A DNA stretch of 64,000 nucleotides from Lyophyllum atratum (taxonomy: Eukaryota; Basidiomycota; Agaricomycetes; Agaricales; Lyophyllaceae). Shown here piece after piece: positions 33,374-43,790 of this stretch (the stretch's first letter is position 1; each line of letters starts with the position of its first letter). Below the pieces are notes generated by a model that did no database searches, was not told where the DNA came from, and saw nothing but the letters and a program-made list of their open reading frames with translations. The translations under genes and the position numbers were made by a program. Location of the stretch: positions 248,001-312,000 of the forward strand of contig JACGCN010000013.1 of assembly GCA_014905825.1 (NCBI GenBank), in the 5' to 3' direction.

Positions 33374-33837
33374 TGCTTTTAAATTGATGGGAACAAAAAT
33401 TAGTCAATGTCTGCCAACATCAGGGCAAGTTCGAAGTTCACTACACTTGGCCCGAATAAGCTTTAACAAATGACATAATATGTTGACATGCAAGAACGTC
33501 GAGAGGAGGGTGGGTGGGTCGACGAGCTAGAATGGCGCTGAGAAGAGTGCCTTCAAAGTCGCGCACGCGCCGCCAACTAGGTTCATGCTGAGTCAGCCAG
33601 TTGGCGGAAGCAGATCTCGTGTATTGCTCTGCCTTATCTACCACTTGGGCTAGCCGGCTTCGCACGTAGCCCCAGCTCACAATAAGGCAGACGCTCTCGT
33701 GTCCGCAGAGCGTGCGCAGTTTGGAATACTCAGAGGAGACAAATAAGTGTAAAGTATTATGTGCCGGGAAGATTGACCGGGGTCCTTCGAATCAAGTCCG
33801 TGGACAAGGTGAGCAGAAGCTCCCGGTGAATCTCTGT

Positions 33838-33883
33838 ACGCAAGTAGGCCTGAGTCCCTGAGAGGTGAGACTAACGACTACCC
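33838..33883. repeat. 46-bp direct repeat, copy 2
   Basis: Identical to 33168-33213. The 670 bases from the start of one to the start of the other hold the hairpin and an open frame (33441-33680, minus) that I do not recognise. Confidence 0.85.
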
Positions 33884-34243
33884 ACGCAGAGCATAGCTCA
33901 ACCGTCGGTCGAACGTTCCCAACAAGCTATGGGAGGCAACAAATATGTTACACACACAAAAGATATACAAATTGTTGAAGCACCAATGTCTGTAGAAACA
34001 AATATGTCCAGGGATAAATGTCTGTAGGTAGGAAGATTGTCAAGTTGTCAAGGGAAGTACGATAAGTGCAGGTGAGGCATAGTAAGGAAGGATTGTCATG
34101 AGGGTAAGATGAAATAGGCAAGGAAGGTACAGTAAGGAGGAATTGTCATGAGGGTAGGATGAAATATAATACAAGATCTGCTGAAAGTCCGAACTAAAGC
34201 AGGTTAGAACGGAAGCGTAGGAGAAGGCAGAGGGTTAACGCAC

Positions 34244-35578
34244 TCAATTCAAATCGAAAAGGAGGTCATCCTCGCCATTTGGGATACGGTGACGTTGAGC
34301 GAACTCTCGCTGGCGAGCGGCCCATGCACGTGTGATGGCCGCTGGGATAACCAGTTCGAGGCGGCGCCAATAAATCAAGAAGCAGAGGGAAGTCCAACCC
34401 CCAATCTTCATAATGATCTCCGGTGCGACACCCAAGGTGAGTAGCATGAGAGAACCACCAATGCGATAGCTGTGACCAAATACTGCGTCCAGACTCGCCG
34501 AGCGATAGATGTCGCCCGTGACTTTCAGGAAGTGATCGCGCGTCAATGGTGACCAGGAATCACCTTCGCGGAAAGCGAAGAGGGGAGCGTTGGAGTCTGT
34601 GATGTTGCTCATTGATAGATGATGCAGTATGGCCGTGACGGGGCAGAGGATGTCGTCAGTGGAAGTCAGAATGCAGTCACCCCCGTGAATGCCGGTCGTC
34701 TTCGTCCAAGGTAGGTGGAATGAAATAACATGATGGTTATTGACAATTGAGTGGGAGAAATTCGCCTGGCGAGTAACATTCCGTGCGGGCAAGAAAGACG
34801 ACCGAGAACGGAGGAGGAGTTCACCAAGTCGACGGCAGCCCCAAAATGCTGTAAGGCCCGCCGCCCAAATTGCGGCGTGGGCAGGGACCGCAAGATCGAG
34901 CTCGGAATGTAGGCGACGAAGGTGGTCTCTGGTAATAGGGCCACGAGGGGGACGTTTGAAAGGCACACCTTGGATATCTGCAGACTTCTGGAGTGAAGTA
35001 ATCCACCAATCGCGGCCATGCCAATCCGCCCGGTTATATAAGTGCCACAAACGAAGGCCGTTAAGCCAGTTGCGAATACAATCACCTGTACACTTCCCAA
35101 TCGAATCAGCGATGAAAGCGGACAGCAGGATGGTGGACATGGGCATCCGGAGATTTTCTGTAATTTCCTCCCTATCACAGAACTGTGTGAACCGTAACAA
35201 ACCCGCACCATATGATTGACGAGTGCTGTCAGAGGTTGCTAGCAGGAGATTCTCGAAGATTTTACGTTGGAGGCGAGGGGAAATAGACGAGTCGAGTGAG
35301 AGTTGAGCATGTTCAGAATGGGGAGTTGTCCAAAGCAGGACTCGGCGGTCAGCTGGAACGAGTGGGCGAAAAACAGAGTTGATCCAGCGGTTAGCAGGAA
35401 GGGGTTTACGGGGTGAACGGGAAGGTAGAGATTGAGCGGCTGTAGTACGAATAGAGGCTAAATTTTCAGAGGCATCGGAAGATGGTAGGATGGAACAGAA
35501 ATTGAGGTCGGAATAAGCAGGCGGAGAATCGGATAGGATCGAGGAGAGGGTTTCTGACCCGGGTCTCACCCTAACCAT
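34244..35578 (-). CDS. Tyrosine recombinase of a mobile element
   Basis: An uninterrupted 444-residue site-specific DNA recombinase of the tyrosine (phage-integrase) superfamily, presumably acting on the ends of the element that carries it. A disordered N-terminus (1-75) is followed by a SAM-like core-binding domain (about 110-200: DSTRQSYGAGLLRFTQFC, then NWLNGLRLWHLY). The catalytic domain (about 215-415) contains Arg250 in CRRLGEL, Lys293 in WTKTTG, His369-x-x-Arg372 in GHSYRIGG, Trp395 in IGGWTS in the His/Trp position, and nucleophile Tyr403 in FLIYWRR. All six expected positions are filled. The protein stops about 40 residues later, so there is no GCR1-type or other fused domain. The first five codons (MVRVR) lie in the arm sequence shared with the deleted copy at 62.1 kb. 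No intron is needed. Confidence 0.88.
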   Translation of the reverse strand: MVRVRPGSETLSSILSDSPPAYSDLNFCSILPSSDASENLASIRTTAAQSLPSRSPRKPLPANRWINSVFRPLVPADRRVLLWTTPHSEHAQLSLDSSISPRLQRKIFENLLLATSDSTRQSYGAGLLRFTQFCDREEITENLRMPMSTILLSAFIADSIGKCTGDCIRNWLNGLRLWHLYNRADWHGRDWWITSLQKSADIQGVPFKRPPRGPITRDHLRRLHSELDLAVPAHAAIWAAGLTAFWGCRRLGELLLRSRSSFLPARNVTRQANFSHSIVNNHHVISFHLPWTKTTGIHGGDCILTSTDDILCPVTAILHHLSMSNITDSNAPLFAFREGDSWSPLTRDHFLKVTGDIYRSASLDAVFGHSYRIGGSLMLLTLGVAPEIIMKIGGWTSLCFLIYWRRLELVIPAAITRAWAARQREFAQRHRIPNGEDDLLFDLN

Positions 35579-35886
35579 ACGGCATGCCCATCCAATTCAA
35601 CCTTGCCTATGTCACCGTGCTCCCCCGGGCCTCTCCAGACAGCTACGTCACTCCATTCCACAATGTTCTCCTGCGCAGAGCGGAGTCCTTTATCAATACC
35701 GGCATTGCACGTCAGACACCATGTGGTGGGGGGAGTAAGCGATCACCGCTTTCCTTCTTGTTCATGACACAGATACATCTGTTTCGTAGAATTGCGTGTA
35801 GCTACATCAACCCATGCGATCCCGTATATCATAGCGGCAATGGTTAGCTAACGCCCATAGCGTACACTTGATGCATGTACGTAGCA

Positions 35887-36429
35887 ATTTCTCCGACTAG
35901 TGACTGCAATACAGGACTCTATGACACGTCGCGGTTAGTGGACTGCCGGAGAAAGACGAGCTAAACATGATACCTCCCCTGACCCCACCTGCCTACAATC
36001 ACCATGAACGCACAGGCCCCAGCACCCCCACCCGCTCTGTTGAAAACTAGATTGATTGAAGTTATGTCCTTGATAACATATGTATGGGTCTATATGAGAT
36101 AGGAAGCTATGTTATATTTGAAAAAGGATATGAATATGAACATACATCAAACGGTTGAAGCAGTCGAATACAGATGAGCAGGAGATGTGAAGGGAAACAT
36201 TGACAAGTCCGAAAGCGGATTGCGTCCCGAAAGCGGATTCAAATCAACCAGGTGGGAAAAGCGAGCATTACATAATCAATGGTACAGACGACGCAATCAC
36301 GTGAGGTCACGCGTTTTCTTCATTTTTTGGGTACCTCTATAAATAGATTTCAAAAATTCCCAAAACTTTCCCACCCAAATGACTTTGTATAACCTCAATC
36401 TATAAATAGATCTCGGAACTGAGCACCGA
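35887..36429. other. Intergenic, no gene seen
   Basis: Spacer between the recombinase element and unit C. Contains two close TCTATAAATAGAT boxes (about 36.34 and 36.40 kb) without a following gene, and a doubled GAAAGCGGATT. Confidence 0.4.
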
Positions 36430-36699
36430 ACACTCGCCTTTCAACCCCTCAACACTGAAAGCTATACAAGAAAAGAGGGTGGATTCGTTCGGGAGGTAAG
36501 TGGATCCTTGGAGCTATGATTTATACTGAACACTGCCCTTTCAGCCCCTAAACACAGTCAATGACGTCCTTGTTGGTCCTCGCTTCAAATCGACGAAATT
36601 TTAGGTATAGTGGGTCAACGACTTATGTGGGCTATGTCTAAGGTAAAAATAATCAGCAGACAAACACCACATTCTTCACTAACGATTGCAAGCAGTTGA

Positions 36700-36716
36700 C
36701 GCGTCGAATCGACGCG
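36700..36716. promoter_or_regulatory. Inverted-repeat promoter element, copy C
   Basis: A perfect CGCGTCG-AAT-CGACGCG, 440 bases before the ATG of gene C. Confidence 0.45.
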
Positions 36717-37017
36717 ACCAACATGCGGCGGCAACTTTGCGTCGTAGTCTGCTTTGCCATTCTTGATGAAGTGAGTGCATTGAAGCAATAGATCTACGTT
36801 TGAAACTGAGGCACAAATCTAGATTCGAAGGACTTCCATGAAGAGCATTCCATGAAGGTCCGTGGCCACCTTTCCATGGGCTTCAAGTTCGACGATCATC
36901 CCTATTCTCAGCAGACCCCCTCCTGGAGAATGGTTTACTGCACATGATATACGGTCGCCTCTTCTTCTCAGTGACCCACTTAGTTGTTCTCGACGCTCTG
37001 AACCCCTTTCCTACTTC

Positions 37018-37025
37018 TATAAAAG
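37018..37025 (+). promoter_or_regulatory. TATA box of glycine-rich gene C
   Basis: TATAAAAG, 138 bases upstream of the ATG, in the conserved context. Confidence 0.75.
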
Positions 37026-37155
37026 GGCCCTCTCGACATCCTTTTCCGACATCTCCACATCCCCCAACCACCCATTCACCCGTCCGCATCGTTGCATCAA
37101 CGATCCACAGCACAAACCGCTCTCACATACCTAAACCTCTACCCTAATCGCATCA

Positions 37156-37838
37156 ATGAAGTTCCAAGTCCTCGTCATTTCAGCTCTTCTGGGCGTAGCC
37201 ATCGCCAGTCCCATTGCAGCGCCCAACGGTTTCGACGCTAAAGTCGCACGGACGGATAACCTTGAGGCATGTCACCTTTTCGCCATCGAAACATGATATA
37301 TTAATCTTTCGCGCTTTAGATCAGGGGAACCTCTTCGAATGGCGGTGGTGGAGATGGGGGTAACGGCGGAAACGGGGGAAACGGTGGTAACGCCGGCAAT
37401 GGTGACGGGGGCGGTGGCAATGGCGGCAATGGCGGTAACGGTGGTAATGGAGGCAATGGAGGTGGCAATGACGGAGGTTGGAATAGTGGAGACGGTGGTA
37501 ATGGGGGTAATGGGGGAAATGGCGGTAATGGCGGCAATGGCGGTAATGGCGCAGGCAATTGGCATGGTGGCGGCTGGAATAGTGGTGGTGGTGGGAATGG
37601 CGGAAACGGTGGGAATGGTGGTAATGGAGGTAATGGTGGAGGTAACTGGCATGGTGGAGGTTGGAATAATGGCGGCTGGAATGACGGTCGTTGGAACGGT
37701 GGTCGTTGGAGCGGCGGTCGTTGGAACGGTGGTGGTTGGCACGGTGGTGGAAATGGCGGCAACGGTGGCAACGGGGGTAATGGGGGTAATGGTGGCAATG
37801 GGGGTAGGTGGCCATGGAGGTGGTCAGGGCACTGGTGA
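37156..37838 (+). CDS. Secreted glycine/asparagine/tryptophan-rich repeat protein C
   Basis: Third paralogue. Exons 37156-37266 and 37320-37838 give 209 residues. Exon 1 has again exactly 111 bases, with signal peptide MKFQVLVISALLGVAIAS. The linker differs most from A and B (PIAAPNGFDAKVARTDNLE). Exon 2 starts IRGTSSNGGGGDGG, followed by N-G-G runs, WNSGDGG and NWHGGGWNSGGGG modules, then pentads WNNGG, WNDGR, WNGGR, WSGGR and WNGGG, a last N-G-G run and cap RWPWRWSGHW. The intron begins GCATGT where A and B have GTACGT, so splicing depends on a GC donor. The open frame suggests the gene is kept. Confidence 0.83.
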
Positions 37839-38330
37839 AGGGAGATTTAGTTTGCAACCGTGGAGGAAGAGGTGTTAAAATTAGTTTCGAAACATAGACC
37901 CAATCGTTTTCACTATTTAATGGAAGTTCCATTTCCTACTGCAGATTGGTCAAGCTCTTACAAGGCTATGATATTAACTTCAACTCTTTCCCCCCCCTCT
38001 TTCCTCCCGGTCGTTCCTTTTTTATCTTGGGCGGCCATAACATCGACTCTAACACTCGTTGTAACACTTTCATATCAATTCCAATATTGTTGCCTCTGGT
38101 GTTGAAACATACTCAACGTAAATCGTAGTATCACATCGCCGCATTCGTCACATTACCTACGAACACTGAAGTGGGTCACTTTGCATTCTAAATTTCGTAA
38201 TTACGACTTGCCTGCTACACGTTAAGAAGATGGTAAAGAATAAGTAGCAAGGGACAAGATTTATATAATCAAATCGGGTATGCACGAAGTGGACAACAGG
38301 TATAAAAACGAGAGGGACTACAGCAGATAT

Positions 38331-38775
38331 ACGATACCTTGCGTGAAGGAAGGTAGTGCTAGATGGCTCAGCTCAACTAATCGTGAGCGCACGAGCTCCC
38401 TAGATGAATTTTGTGAGACTCGGACCCCAAGCTCCATTCCTTCGTCCGCCTAAGTATTCCCTCAACGGGAGTTCAGGAGGGCCTTTTCGCGACGTGACGT
38501 ATGTAAGCATAAGCAAAGCATACCGGCGATACTGGTGATATGGTAGCGATGTACGAATGCAAAGCCCCATGCGGGCGGTTGGCGGGCGGCAAGACCTACC
38601 TTGATTCGCCACGTGAGCAGCGGCCAGCTCTCGGCCCGAGCGTCTGTTTTCGTTTTCGATCATTTTGTCGTCCCTACCTTTCAGGCTGCCATGCTTATGG
38701 GCGCTTAACATCCTCTGCTGCACCGTTATAAGGCGTAGGCGTGGGCTTGACGGGCTCTTTATATTCCTTCCCATC
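38331..38775. promoter_or_regulatory. Upstream region of METTL7-like gene
   Basis: No gene seen. It should hold the promoter of the following gene. No clear TATA box apart from a weak TTTATATTCC at about 38.76 kb. Confidence 0.35.
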
Positions 38776-39640
38776 ATGAAACTATCCGCAGCTTTCAGTA
38801 TTCTGCTAGACCTTCGTTTCGCCATTCAAGAGGCATTTTTGCCAACAGCCCGTGCCATTATGCGGTCTCCATCGCTTCTCCTCAGTCCAAGTGCTATTTC
38901 GCGATTATTTATGGCGAAGCTTTGGATCACATTTGGAGATGGAGTTGATGGAAACTCACGAGAGGCAAAGCAGCTGCTTATCACACCGCATGCCTATGGA
39001 GTTGTTCTGGATATTGGAGCCGGTAATCCGCTTTCACCCTCGATATTTGTCCTGAAAGGTGATTTTAAACTCTTTAGGCCACGGACACACCGTCCACTAC
39101 TTGGATAAAGGCCGTGTGACCAAATATGTGGCGTTGGAACCTAACGTGCTCATGCATCCGTATATCCGTTCAGCTGCCAATGAAGCTGGGTACCACGAGT
39201 CGAACGGGACCTTGTTGATTCTCTCCTGTGGCGCTGAACATGCCGCATCCATCGTCTCGTCCATCAGTGGGGATCCCAACGCACAGCCAGTCGATACCCT
39301 TATCTCTATTTTGACATTTTGCACTATTCCTTCTCCGGAACACACCCTCGCTTCTATTCTCGGGAAGGTCTTAAAACCCGGAGGGCAATTGTTATTCTAT
39401 GAACACGTTTTGAGCCGAAGGGCAGACGTTGCCTGGTGGCAGAAATTCTGGACACCTATTTGGGCGCTGGCGTTTGATGGGTGCAAGATGAATCGTCCGA
39501 CTGATCTCTGGATCAAACACATCACCGATGATGAAGATGAGAGCATCTGGGCTGAGCAGAGTATGTGGGGCAAGAAAGGAGAATCCGAGGAGAATCTTTT
39601 TCATCACTCCTCCGGAAGGATGGTCAAGCGTACTTCTTAA
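38776..39640 (+). CDS. METTL7-like SAM-dependent methyltransferase
   Basis: Class I methyltransferase related to METTL7A/B (TMT1), a membrane-associated enzyme family for which thiol methylation is known in mammals. Two exons, 38776-39022 and 39078-39640, give 269 residues. The N-terminal stretch (MKLSAAFSILLDL) is hydrophobic and probably membrane-associated. The SAM-binding motif I is VVLDIGAGHGHT, formed across the intron, followed by YVALEPN (motif II acidic residue), VDTLISILTFCTIPSPE and ILGKVLKPGGQLLFYEHV. The C-terminal KFWTPIWALAFDGCKMNRP segment is typical of the family. The substrate in fungi is unknown. Confidence 0.88.
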
Positions 39641-40448
39641 CGAGCCCTTTGGGACTCTTTCGTAGGTGCACTCCTTATGGTAGTTATCGTTCAGGCTGAA
39701 TGGACAAGCTCTTTTCCCAGGTGACGCCCTGCCGCACTATATAAGGACTATCGTACTTTCTACGATGTCATAAGCATTACTGATGTTGTGCATTGAACTG
39801 GAAAGCTATACCGCACTTCGACGGACTTGAAAACTTGCTGGGATTATTGTTTTGGTCAAAGCTCTTCATACCAGCTGTCTTGCGGTTCTAGCTTTACCCC
39901 CGTTGTGTCTTTCAATAAGTTCTTCGTATGGTGACAACAATTCCTCTCTCGTTCGTCTGTTGTTCATAAGTATCCAGGTACTGTTACACTTCTGGTTCAA
40001 GTATTCAACGAGGTGCCGGTCGCCTCGTACTTACAGGTGTAATATCTGTCAATTCCGAATAACGAATCGGCCATGATTAGCCTCCCGCTCCATCGATATG
40101 CGCCGCTATCCATACCCGGTACCAAACATGGTTCTCATCATAGAAAGTTCCGTGATATACTCAAGATATATGTATGCATCGCAGCTCATACCTTGATGAA
40201 GGATTTGGCTACTTCATTATCATACGCAGCGCCTTTCTCGCCGACGTAGGGCCAGTACGAGATCCCTCGTAAACGCCCAGCGCCTAACACATCTATAAAG
40301 ATGATACCTACGCCCCCTGAGGCATTCTCCGACCCAAGTCAATATACGTCCAATAGGCGAAACATGAACAGCCCTATAAAATGGATCATAAACTTGGGGC
40401 ACGTCCCCCACCCCCTCCCCCAAAGAAAGTCTTCAAATCGTTGAGTCT
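39641..40448. other. Intergenic, no gene seen
   Basis: Convergent spacer of about 800 bases with no supported gene or repeat. Confidence 0.5.
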
Positions 40449-42369
40449 TCATGCGCCCCCAGCCTCGATTCTTCCGCCAGCGGGAGGAGAGACAGTCACC
40501 TGATCCTGATTATACGCTCCTGGCACAAGTTGCATCGGCATATACACCGGGGACAGTACTTGCGTACCCCGCCCAGCCTCTCCCGAGCTATTCGTCTGTG
40601 TCGGAGAGTGGATCACATACATAGGTGGAGGCGGAGGCGGCTGCGTTGTTTGGTACTGCACATAACCATGTGGATAAGTCTGCGTGCGGTGCGGCCGCGG
40701 ACCGCGTGGCGTGGACTGAGAATGCGTGCGCTGGTGCACCGGAGAAGGAAGTGTCTGGTAAGGGTAAGGGTACGGATATGCGTAAGGATACACCGCTGGT
40801 ATGATGGGGCTAGCGCCTTGCTGCTGGTACATCTCGGTTGTAGAGGTTGTATCTCGGTGACGGTGGTGCGTGCGACCTTCGTGGATACGCTGTGGAGTGT
40901 TTTCGTCGTGCGTGCGGCGGTGGTGCTCACGGTGGCGATGGCGATGATGATCGGAAGAACGGTGCCTCACTCGTGCTGGAGGCGGAGAGGCGATGGGTGT
41001 GGATGACGTGCCAGTGCTTGCCCGCCTAGATCCGCTTCCTGCGCTGAGCAAATCAAGCTCACCACTCCCAGCCTTGGGAGAGAGAACCACGCCTGGTGTG
41101 CCCCGGTACCACGAGGACATAGGTCTCTTGACTCGCCTGCCCTCTTGATGACCGTGCCCGGTAGGGCGGTAGTCGACAGTCACTCTCTCTGGCGCAACCC
41201 AGGGCAGATGATACAACCCAAGGAAAAAAACGTTTGACTGGGTTGAGCTCGGAAGAGAATGATGCCTCCGATGTTAGCGATGTCGCGAGTGTCTGGGGAG
41301 AAAGTGGCGACGAAGATAATGTCATCTTGCGATAGTCCGCTGCTGGAGGAGGATGCGCGAGGACTGGGGTCTGCGATGGAGTTTCGGCAGGGATAGGGTC
41401 TTGTGCAGGTTGTTGCTGCTGACTGCCCGATCGTCGATTGGGTGTTGGGGTTGGTAACGGTATGGGCGGTTCTTCAGCTGGGTAACCCTCCTGGCCCGGA
41501 AGGTGATAAACTGTTACGGTATTGGCATTTCGAGGTGGTTCGACGAGGCCCTCGCTAAATTGAGGAGGGTCTGCAGGGAAGGGGTAAGAATGCTGGGAGA
41601 CAGTGACGTTATCCTGCTCAGCCACCTCCTCCGGAGGTGTCAATCGGAAGCTGGGCTGACGTCGACGTTGATTGAGAGAGGGGCCGAGGATGACTGGTGG
41701 GGGTTCTTCTGCGGGAAAAGGGACGGGCATATCTATTGCTTGGACATACCGCGTGTTCGAAGGACCAGCAACGGGGGTAGAAGGATTAGAGACGTAGAGG
41801 GGAAGCGTATTTCCAGTTGTCATACCCGTAGCGCTAGTTGCCGTCCCACCGCTCCCGAATGTGCCCCTTCTGACGAATTTTCTCTTGTCCCCGATGGTCC
41901 CGTATTTCAGTACCACCTTTGGAAGCCTTCTCAGCCCGTTGAAAAAGCCGCCGACGAATGACCGACCGCTTCTTGGGTCCAGGTCCCTCGTAGATGTTGG
42001 GGATGCTACCAATGGTGATTGTCTGGGACTTCGACCCCGACCCAAGCCTTCAGTACGATAACCAGATTCCATCCCTGGTAGATTGGCGTCAATGTTCATG
42101 TACTCCTCTTCGTCATCTCCAGGATCAGCGTTCGTCGCATGGAGTACCTGCATCTGATGTGATGGTTGGAGTTGTGGGTCAGGTAGCGGACGGGGTGTTC
42201 GCATGGGCGATGGTGTGGGTTCTGGTTCCTCGGGAGGGGGTGGTGGGTTCTGCTGGGTGTTAAGGACCCAGGAATGAGTGCTGGCGTGGCTGTAGTGGGA
42301 ATTCCTGGTCATAGACCGTCTGACGGCGTCACTACGGGTGAATGAAGAGTCATAGTTCGAGTCCGCCAT
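40449..42369 (-). CDS. Disordered proline-rich protein, broken by a 1-nt frame shift
   Basis: A protein of about 640 residues in two overlapping frames (41059-42369 and 40449-41216). The start is MADSNYDSSFTRSDAVRRSM. It is rich in Pro, Ser, Arg and His, with a more ordered patch (SFVGGFFNGLRRLPKVVLKY). The second part has YHLPWVAPERVTVDYRPTGH, a patch I believe is conserved in agaricomycete homologues, then RHRHREHHRR and YPYAYPYPYPY. The frames meet at a run of seven A on the plus strand (41224-41230). With one base fewer the protein reads ...NPVKRFFLGLYHLPWVAPERV. The break may be a sequencing error, a real mutation, or a shift at translation. No enzyme domain is seen. Confidence 0.65.
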
Positions 42370-43790
42370 GGCAGGGTGGTGTTAAGAAGACTGGATGAAG
42401 GAAATTTTTGATGAGGTTAGGGGACGAAAGGCGTGTGGTATGCCGGCAGGTGGGAAACGAAATCTTGACTACGGAGAGTCGCATCCATATAATCTATAGG
42501 CGCATGGAGCCGTACACGTGTCGAGGGAAAAGGCGCCGAAAGCACCTGCCACTTTGTGATGTGACTAGGAGACTAGCTTCACAGGTCTAAATGAAACCGA
42601 GTAAAGCTTAAGGAATCGTTGGCGAATGTTTAACTTCACTACCGTCCCTCGTTAAGCAGCAAGGAAGTGTGACGATGACCTGTATGTATTCGTGCACGAC
42701 ACGGCGTTGGCATGATACGAGATTCATTTCCGACATACCTGGGTAACGGGGTCCAGGATAAGTTATTTGGTAGAGTTGAGAGTAGTATGTATGGACAGTG
42801 GGCGGGGTCCTGTCCTCGCACCATCACGACGGCGTTTTCTTGATTCGTCCTGTAATATACTGAGGGAAGTCAGATGCCACATGGAACAGGAAGGCTACGA
42901 AGCCAGGTTTCCCTATACAGAGGTTGTTCGCATCGAAGTGCTACTATTGTAGCTGAATGACGGAATAAGTCACTCAAAGATCGGAGGAGAGAACCTGCCG
43001 CAGAATGCATAAATCTGCCGAGGAATTAGAGAAACTTGGATACCTCGAGGGTGGTCCAGCCCGAGGCCCACGACTCGACGCTGGAACTTTGCGCGGCACT
43101 GCCGTCATGGTAGTTACAAAGTGGCGGCACCTTTATTTGCGCCTGTAATTCGGGATCATATTCGGGAATCGGGATCCGACTCCGTCATCGATCTCGTCAA
43201 CCCGCCAGCGAGCATGAAGAAAGCTAGTTGTCGACACTGAAACCAACCGAGCGCGGCGCCACAGGCATGAGTAAACTCTGGATACAAAGGGCGGTGCCGC
43301 GAATCTTCAATGCCCTTCAGCACTGCGGGGCGACGGACAAGCACCATCGAAAAACGAAAAATGCAGCGTCCTATGGCTCAATATGTATTGGGTATCGTGG
43401 TGTTCGCTTGTTGCCTGACTTGATCAGCCAATGGAGCTGGAGCTGGGTCGCAACTATATGTGTACTTAGGGGATCTGCAGAGATCTGCAGATTCCTACCC
43501 TTTTATGGATGTTTATTTCATGCGCGTTTACTATATTGTTGCGTAGGCTATAAGCATCATCATGAACGACATAGCAAGTCAAAACCTCAAGGCTATAATC
43601 CACAAATTACGGGCCAAAAGGATCCAAGAGTCTCATGCTGGACATTGGACTGTGTCTTCGTCGGGTCTGCGCTAGCAAGGAGCCATCATGGTCAACGAAG
43701 TCTTCAGCGAAGCCGGTCCCTGGCAACAGATCCCTGCCGATTAACACCTTCATATACATGATCTCACTCGTCAGTGAAGAAGCGGCGACC
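42370..43790. other. Intergenic, no gene seen
   Basis: About 1.4 kb with scattered open frames (for example 43228-43761, plus) that have no domain or intron logic. Confidence 0.4.

Larger units (their letters stand above)
32637..35886 (-). mobile_element. Tyrosine-recombinase element, full-length copy
   Basis: A 3.25-kb element whose two flanking arms recur, inverted and joined to each other, at 61725-62693. One arm runs from ACCACCATCATCAAAA at 32637 to about 33.16 kb. The other runs from GTCTCACCCTAACC at 35563 to GTACGTAGCA at 35886. Between them lie about 2.4 kb found only here, containing the recombinase gene, a 46-base direct repeat pair and a long hairpin. No target-site duplication is evident. 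It resembles Crypton-type elements in having a recombinase as its only gene, but no terminal inverted repeats or extra domain are seen. Confidence 0.7.
36430..38330 (+). repeat. Segmental duplication unit C (carries glycine-rich gene C)
   Basis: Same order of elements as units A and B: the GGAGGTAAGTGGATCCTTGG segment at about 36.49 kb, CGACGAAATTTTAGG, palindrome, TATA box, two-exon gene, and the TGCACGAAGTGGACAACAGG segment near 38.28 kb. It is separated from B by about 6 kb that consists largely of mobile DNA. Confidence 0.72.

Noticed and set aside
33168..33883. Direct repeats considered as LTRs of a retroelement
   Set aside because: Only 46 bases long, no primer-binding site, polypurine tract or reverse transcriptase. 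Better treated as internal repeats of the recombinase element.
34666..35219. Second minus frame and plus frame within the recombinase gene
   Set aside because: Shadow frames. Only the 444-codon frame carries the recombinase motifs.
43228..43761. 177-codon plus-strand frame
   Set aside because: Composition and lack of domain, conservation cues or start context suggest chance.
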